Shown: piece after piece, positions 60,345 through 64,000 of the stretch
Layout: every line of letters begins with the position of its first letter
How positions within the stretch are numbered: position 1 is the stretch's first letter
Assembly: GCF_037991315.1 (NCBI RefSeq)
Contig: NZ_CP150300.1
Span: 2,542,001 to 2,606,000 of the forward strand
Length of the DNA stretch: 64,000 nt
Source: Paenibacillus sp. FSL H8-0079
Lineage (GTDB): Bacteria > Bacillota > Bacilli > Paenibacillales > Paenibacillaceae
Direction: 5' to 3'
Notes under the pieces: model-generated
What the model saw: the letters and a program-made list of their open reading frames with translations, nothing else
Told to the model about the DNA's origin: nothing
Databases searched by the model: none
Made by a program: the position numbers and the translations under genes

Positions 60345-61187
60345 ATGAGAGCAATGCGTTTGGCAACATTGTCTGCTGGAGATAAGGGGGGCCATGCCGA
60401 GCAACGGCATGGCAACTTTCGCTATGTGAGTGTACAGACCGGTGAACAGCCACTAACCCGCTACCAGGGCACATTCAAATGCAGGTATGGTTATGGCAGA
60501 GCGGCAGAGACGGTTAATCAGGGAGATACTGGACAAGACTTTGCTGCGGTCCGTATGAATGGGAATGTCTGCAATTTTGTATTATGTGATGGGGTAGGCA
60601 TGAGTTATCTGGGAGACTTTGCAGCACGTTTTCTGGGGAATGCTTTGTTGGAGTGGCTGGAAACGACGCAACACCCGACGCAAGAGGGCGTTGAGCGTCT
60701 TCTTCATGAACTGACCCTTCCCGCATCCGAGCAACTGGAGAAATTACAACCATTGGATAGTTCCCCTCTGTTGCTGCGTGAAGTGTTGATGGAGAAGCGA
60801 AGCAGGGGCAGTCAGGCCATGTATGTGTGTGGACGGATTGAGCTTACGGGAGGCGGCCGCAAAAGCCGTGTGTGGCTTGCGTGGCAAGGAGATTCACGTA
60901 TTCGCCTCTGGCGTAATCACCAGGAACAGTCTGACATGTTCCAGGCACATTGCAAGACGAATGAGCGTTGGTCTACACTTGAAGGACCTGTCGGTGGTAA
61001 GCCGCACATCTGCGAGATGAAAGGGTCCGTAGGCGATTCACTGCGTCTTCAGTTATACACGGATGGATTAAATGATCTGGATGCCATCCAAGCTTATGTG
61101 CCCGATGAACACATTCAGGTACTGCTGGATGCTACACATACCGGCGGTCTTGAAGATGATGCCGCTTTCATTGAGTTGGAATGGTAA
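60345..61187 (+). CDS. PP2C-family protein phosphatase
   Basis: 280 residues from ATG 60345 behind GATAGGAGGGG. PP2C motifs are GDTGQDFAAV (first metal Asp region), CDGVGMSYLGDFAA (D82-G), AWQGDSRIRLW (GDS/TR), TDGLNDLD and EDDAAFIELEW. It is a metal-dependent Ser/Thr phosphatase, cytoplasmic, and probably opposes the kinase two genes upstream. The pair plus VWA suggests reversible phosphorylation control of secretion. Confidence 0.9.
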   Translation: MRAMRLATLSAGDKGGHAEQRHGNFRYVSVQTGEQPLTRYQGTFKCRYGYGRAAETVNQGDTGQDFAAVRMNGNVCNFVLCDGVGMSYLGDFAARFLGNALLEWLETTQHPTQEGVERLLHELTLPASEQLEKLQPLDSSPLLLREVLMEKRSRGSQAMYVCGRIELTGGGRKSRVWLAWQGDSRIRLWRNHQEQSDMFQAHCKTNERWSTLEGPVGGKPHICEMKGSVGDSLRLQLYTDGLNDLDAIQAYVPDEHIQVLLDATHTGGLEDDAAFIELEW

Positions 61188-61320
61188 GTGCAGGATATCA
61201 AGATGTGGATCGATCCTGATGAAGCTGTGACATTGGTGTAGATCAACTGTGAAAAAACTTGCTGGTGTTGATTTAAAAGACACTCTTTTTGGGTAATCTT
61301 GTGAAGAATTGACTTTAAGT

Positions 61321-61350
61321 ACGTGTTCAAAAAGGTCGCTTTTCAGTACC
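61321..61350. repeat. Dispersed GTTCAAAAAGGTC...CTTTT motif, copy 3
   Basis: ACGTGTTCAAAAAGGTCGCT and TTTCAGTACC resemble the motifs at 23566 and 47501. It lies about 90 bases before the SDR gene. Confidence 0.4.
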
Positions 61351-61410
61351 AATGATGAGCTTGAACGTACATTCTTACATAATTGCTAAAATGAAGGAGT
61401 GGAATGGATA

Positions 61411-62217
61411 ATGACACAACATAACGGCAAGTCACGTTTCCAAGGCAAGGTTGCGATTATTACCGGAGCAGGCTCCGGAATTGGGAAGGCTACTGCGGTC
61501 AAGCTGGCTAAAGAGGGTGCAAAAGTTGCACTGTTTGATCTGGTGAATGATCGAATCTCGGAAACGGAAGCTGAGATTAATGCGCTGCAGCCTGGTGTGG
61601 CAAGAGCATTCGATGTAGACATTTCCGACCCGGCACGTGTGGAAAAGGCAGTGCTCGAAACCGTGGAATTATTCGGTGGTTTGGATATTGTTTTTGCCAA
61701 TGCCGGTATTAACGGAGTATCGGCACCCATAGAGGATATTCAGGTTGAAGAGTGGCAACAGATTATTACAACGAACCTGAATGGTACGTTTTTCACCATT
61801 AAATATGCATTGCCGCACTTGAAAAAACGAGGCGGTGGCAGCATTATCATCACGAGTTCCATCAACGGAAATCAACGCTTCTCAAGCTTCGGCATGTCAG
61901 CGTATAGCACGTCCAAGGCAGGGCAGGTTGCATTTGCGAAGATGGCAGCGCTTGAGCTGGCGAAGTTCAAGATACGTGTAAACGTGATCTGTCCAGGAGC
62001 GATTGCGACCAATATCGATCAAAGTACGGTCAAAACGGATGATTTGCAGCATATCATTATTCCAATGGAGTTCCCGGAAGGACAGCAGCCACTTGCGGAC
62101 GGGCCGGGTCAGCCGGAACATGTTGCGGATCTGGTAAGTTTCCTCGCATCGTCCGAATCCAGACATATTACCGGAGCAGAGATCGTGATTGATGGTGCCG
62201 AGTCATTGCTCAGCTAA
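61411..62217 (+). CDS. Short-chain dehydrogenase/reductase
   Basis: 268 residues from ATG 61411, 12 bases after AAGGAG; GTG 61399 is too close to that site. Classical SDR: TGAGSGIGKA, NAG (FANAGINGV), Ser-Tyr-Lys in ITSSINGN and YSTSKAGQ. A substrate cannot be assigned. It appears independent of the type VII locus, separated by over 200 bases. Confidence 0.88.
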   Translation: MTQHNGKSRFQGKVAIITGAGSGIGKATAVKLAKEGAKVALFDLVNDRISETEAEINALQPGVARAFDVDISDPARVEKAVLETVELFGGLDIVFANAGINGVSAPIEDIQVEEWQQIITTNLNGTFFTIKYALPHLKKRGGGSIIITSSINGNQRFSSFGMSAYSTSKAGQVAFAKMAALELAKFKIRVNVICPGAIATNIDQSTVKTDDLQHIIIPMEFPEGQQPLADGPGQPEHVADLVSFLASSESRHITGAEIVIDGAESLLS

Positions 62218-62268
62218 GTGAGCATTCTGGATCAATTTCATTTTTGCTGAAATAAGTATGTCTGCGAT

Positions 62269-62297
62269 AGTCGTTCCTCTGGGACGGCTTTTTTTGT
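62269..62297 (+). terminator. Intrinsic terminator after the SDR gene
   Basis: AGTCGTTCC (62269-62277), loop TCT, GGGACGGCT (62281-62289, two G-U pairs), then TTTTTTT. Confidence 0.8.
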
Positions 62298-62362
62298 TAT
62301 AATGCTAACATTCGAATACTGAGGCTGAAGAGTAGTAGGGTACATTTATTAGGAGCGATCAT

Positions 62363-64000
62363 ATGCATATAGAGTTACCGATACAAGAGATTATTCCGGA
62401 GTTAAGGCAGTTATTTCGGGATCAAGATACAGGTGTGTTAATTGCAGAACCGGGTGCGGGAAAAACGACTGTTGTACCGCTGGCTTTGCTGGAGGAACCG
62501 TGGGTTGCGGGACGCAAAATCATTATGCTGGAACCCCGAAGGCTGGCCGCGCGTTCAGCTGCATCGAGATTGGCGGCTACACTAGGGGAAAAAGCGGGGC
62601 AAACCGTAGGCTATCGTGTACGCATGGATACACGGGTGAGTCAGGCGACACGCATTGAAGTTGTGACGGAAGGCGTATTGACCCGAATGTTGCAGCAGGA
62701 TCAGGGTCTTGAAGACACGGCAATGATTATCTTCGACGAATTCCATGAGCGTCACCTACACGGGGACTTGGGCTTGGCCCTGGCATTGGAATCGCGAGCG
62801 ATGTTACGTCCAGACCTGAAACTGCTGGTGATGTCGGCGACCCTTGATCCGGTTCCCGTCTGTGCATTGCTTGGTGAAGGTACAAGATCAATTCACTGTC
62901 CGGGACGCACGTTTCCGGTGGAAACACGATATGTGCCAAGACCGGCAGCTATGCAGCTGGAACAATTCACGGCTCAGACGGTGAACAAGGCATTAGTTGA
63001 ACAGGAGGGAGACGTACTCGTTTTTCTTCCTGGTGCAAGAGAGATACACCGTACAGAGCGGGAGTTATCGAATGGTTCTCTTCCTGGACATGTGAAAGTT
63101 CATTCCCTGTATGGCAGTATGCCGGTGGAACAACAGGATGAGGTGATAAAGCCGGCGGCTGAGGGTTGGCGCAAGGTCGTATTGTCCACGTCCATTGCGG
63201 AATCCAGTCTTACGCTGGCTGGCGTTAAAGTTGTGGTAGACGCGGGGCTGAGCCGAGCATCGGCATTCTCGCCGCGTACGGGCATGAGCCGACTTGTTAC
63301 CCTGCCGGTGTCCAAGGCGTCAGCTGATCAGCGGCGGGGGCGTGCAGGGCGTATCGCCCCAGGGGTGTGTTACCGGCTATGGAGCGAAGAGGTTCATGGG
63401 GGACTGCCTGAGGCAGCTCGCCCAGAGATCACTTCCGCGGATCTTGCGCCGCTGGCGCTGGAGCTTGCCGTTTGGGGTGTTCAGTCCCCAGCAGAGCTGC
63501 AATGGCTGGACACCCCGCCTGACGCCGCCTACGGCCAGGCACAGGCGCTGCTGCGCCAGCTGGGCGGCCTGGACGACGCAGGCCGCATCACGCCCTTCGG
63601 GCGGCGGATGAACACGCTTGGCGTGCATCCGCGACTGGCCAGCATGCTGCTCCGCGCAGCGGAGCTTGGGCTGGCCAGCTACGCCAGCATGCTGGCGGCA
63701 CTGCTGCAGGAGCCTGCCGGCCTCCGCAGCAGTGGCAGTGCAGGCGCGGGCACGGACCTCCGCCCGCGCGTAGAGGCGCTGCTGATCGCGGACAGCAGCG
63801 GCATGCCGCAAGCGGCAGCGGCTGCCCTAGACGGCGCGGCCGTGCGGCGCATGCTCCAGGAGAGCCGCCAGCTGCGCTCGGCGCTCGGCCCGGCGGCCGA
63901 TCCGGTGCGGCCGGATGAGGACAGCTGCGGATTGCTGCTGTCCTTCGCCTATCCGGACCGGATCGGGCAACGCCGGGAGGACGGCCGCTATCTGCTGAGC
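62363..64000 (+). CDS. hrpB: ATP-dependent helicase HrpB, 3' truncated by the window
   Basis: ATG 62363 behind AGGAGCGATC opens a frame that runs past the end (546 codons seen). DEAH-type helicase motifs: I EPGAGKTT, II DEFHER, III MSATLDP, and VI QRRGRAGR. HrpB-specific order follows in the C-terminal half (ALELAVWGVQSP, LDTPPD). The role in Firmicutes is unknown. From about 63390 the DNA becomes very GC-rich while the frame and family match continue. Confidence 0.92.
   Translation, partial: MHIELPIQEIIPELRQLFRDQDTGVLIAEPGAGKTTVVPLALLEEPWVAGRKIIMLEPRRLAARSAASRLAATLGEKAGQTVGYRVRMDTRVSQATRIEVVTEGVLTRMLQQDQGLEDTAMIIFDEFHERHLHGDLGLALALESRAMLRPDLKLLVMSATLDPVPVCALLGEGTRSIHCPGRTFPVETRYVPRPAAMQLEQFTAQTVNKALVEQEGDVLVFLPGAREIHRTERELSNGSLPGHVKVHSLYGSMPVEQQDEVIKPAAEGWRKVVLSTSIAESSLTLAGVKVVVDAGLSRASAFSPRTGMSRLVTLPVSKASADQRRGRAGRIAPGVCYRLWSEEVHGGLPEAARPEITSADLAPLALELAVWGVQSPAELQWLDTPPDAAYGQAQALLRQLGGLDDAGRITPFGRRMNTLGVHPRLASMLLRAAELGLASYASMLAALLQEPAGLRSSGSAGAGTDLRPRVEALLIADSSGMPQAAAAALDGAAVRRMLQESRQLRSALGPAADPVRPDEDSCGLLLSFAYPDRIGQRREDGRYLLS

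Noticed and set aside
63377..63811. Antisense open frame of 144 codons in the hrpB 3' part
   Set aside because: GC-rich DNA yields long chance frames; the sense frame has clear helicase homology.

Overview
The window reads as a chromosomal segment of a spore-forming, low-to-mid GC Firmicute, most likely Paenibacillus. The inference rests on the Bacillus-type order ymfF-ymfH-ymfI-ymfJ-ymfK-rodZ-pgsA-cinA-recA-recX-rny-ymdB-spoVS-miaB-ricA, on sporulation and germination genes (sleB, spoVS), frequent TTG/GTG starts behind strong purine-rich ribosome binding sites, and intergenic repeats of a kind I associate with Paenibacillus. The species cannot be read from the sequence.

Layout. 1-19.5 kb is the conserved housekeeping backbone: the end of a spore-cortex hydrolase, the EF-P 5-aminopentanol modification trio (ymfF/H/I), rodZ, pgsA, cinA, an SOS-controlled recA, recX, RNase Y, ymdB, a sigma-H type spoVS, a dipeptidase, pduL, miaB and ricA. 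19.7-25.6 kb holds a thioesterase, a NAD salvage group (Nudix-type protein with a C-terminal extension, pncA, pncB), a membrane protein and an MDR reductase. 25.6-28.5 kb has a frameshifted lipoprotein gene and an intact IS1182-type element that has replaced the end of moaB. 28.7-35.5 kb carries a metal-handling GTPase, a Cys-rich metal-binding protein, T-box controlled argS, a two-gene ABC transporter, a HEPN-like protein and a YdcF-type protein. 35.6-37.26 kb is an AT-rich island bounded by IS3-family sequences that splits a terminator hairpin. 37.3-41.6 kb is a heterodimeric ABC exporter (yheI/yheH) with a leader peptide and attenuator. 41.7-49.8 kb is mixed housekeeping: HesB-like, Nudix, DUF441, ypdA, an ArsR regulator, rsgA, an L,D-transpeptidase, GNAT and aldehyde dehydrogenase.

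The most unusual region is 51.0-61.2 kb: a type VII secretion (ESX/WXG100) locus. It contains yukD, an FHA-less EssC ATPase, an unrecognised cytoplasmic protein, a long degenerate WXG100-like protein, and a canonical EsxA with its own promoter and terminator. These are followed by a membrane-spanning Ser/Thr kinase-like protein with a long external coiled coil, a von Willebrand A protein and a PP2C phosphatase. EsaA, EssA and a normal EssB are absent. The kinase/VWA/phosphatase set resembles the threonine-phosphorylation module of type VI secretion, so the locus may be a phospho-regulated, minimal type VII variant in which the kinase protein replaces EssB. The window ends in a short-chain dehydrogenase and the first 546 codons of the helicase hrpB, whose 3' part turns sharply GC-rich.
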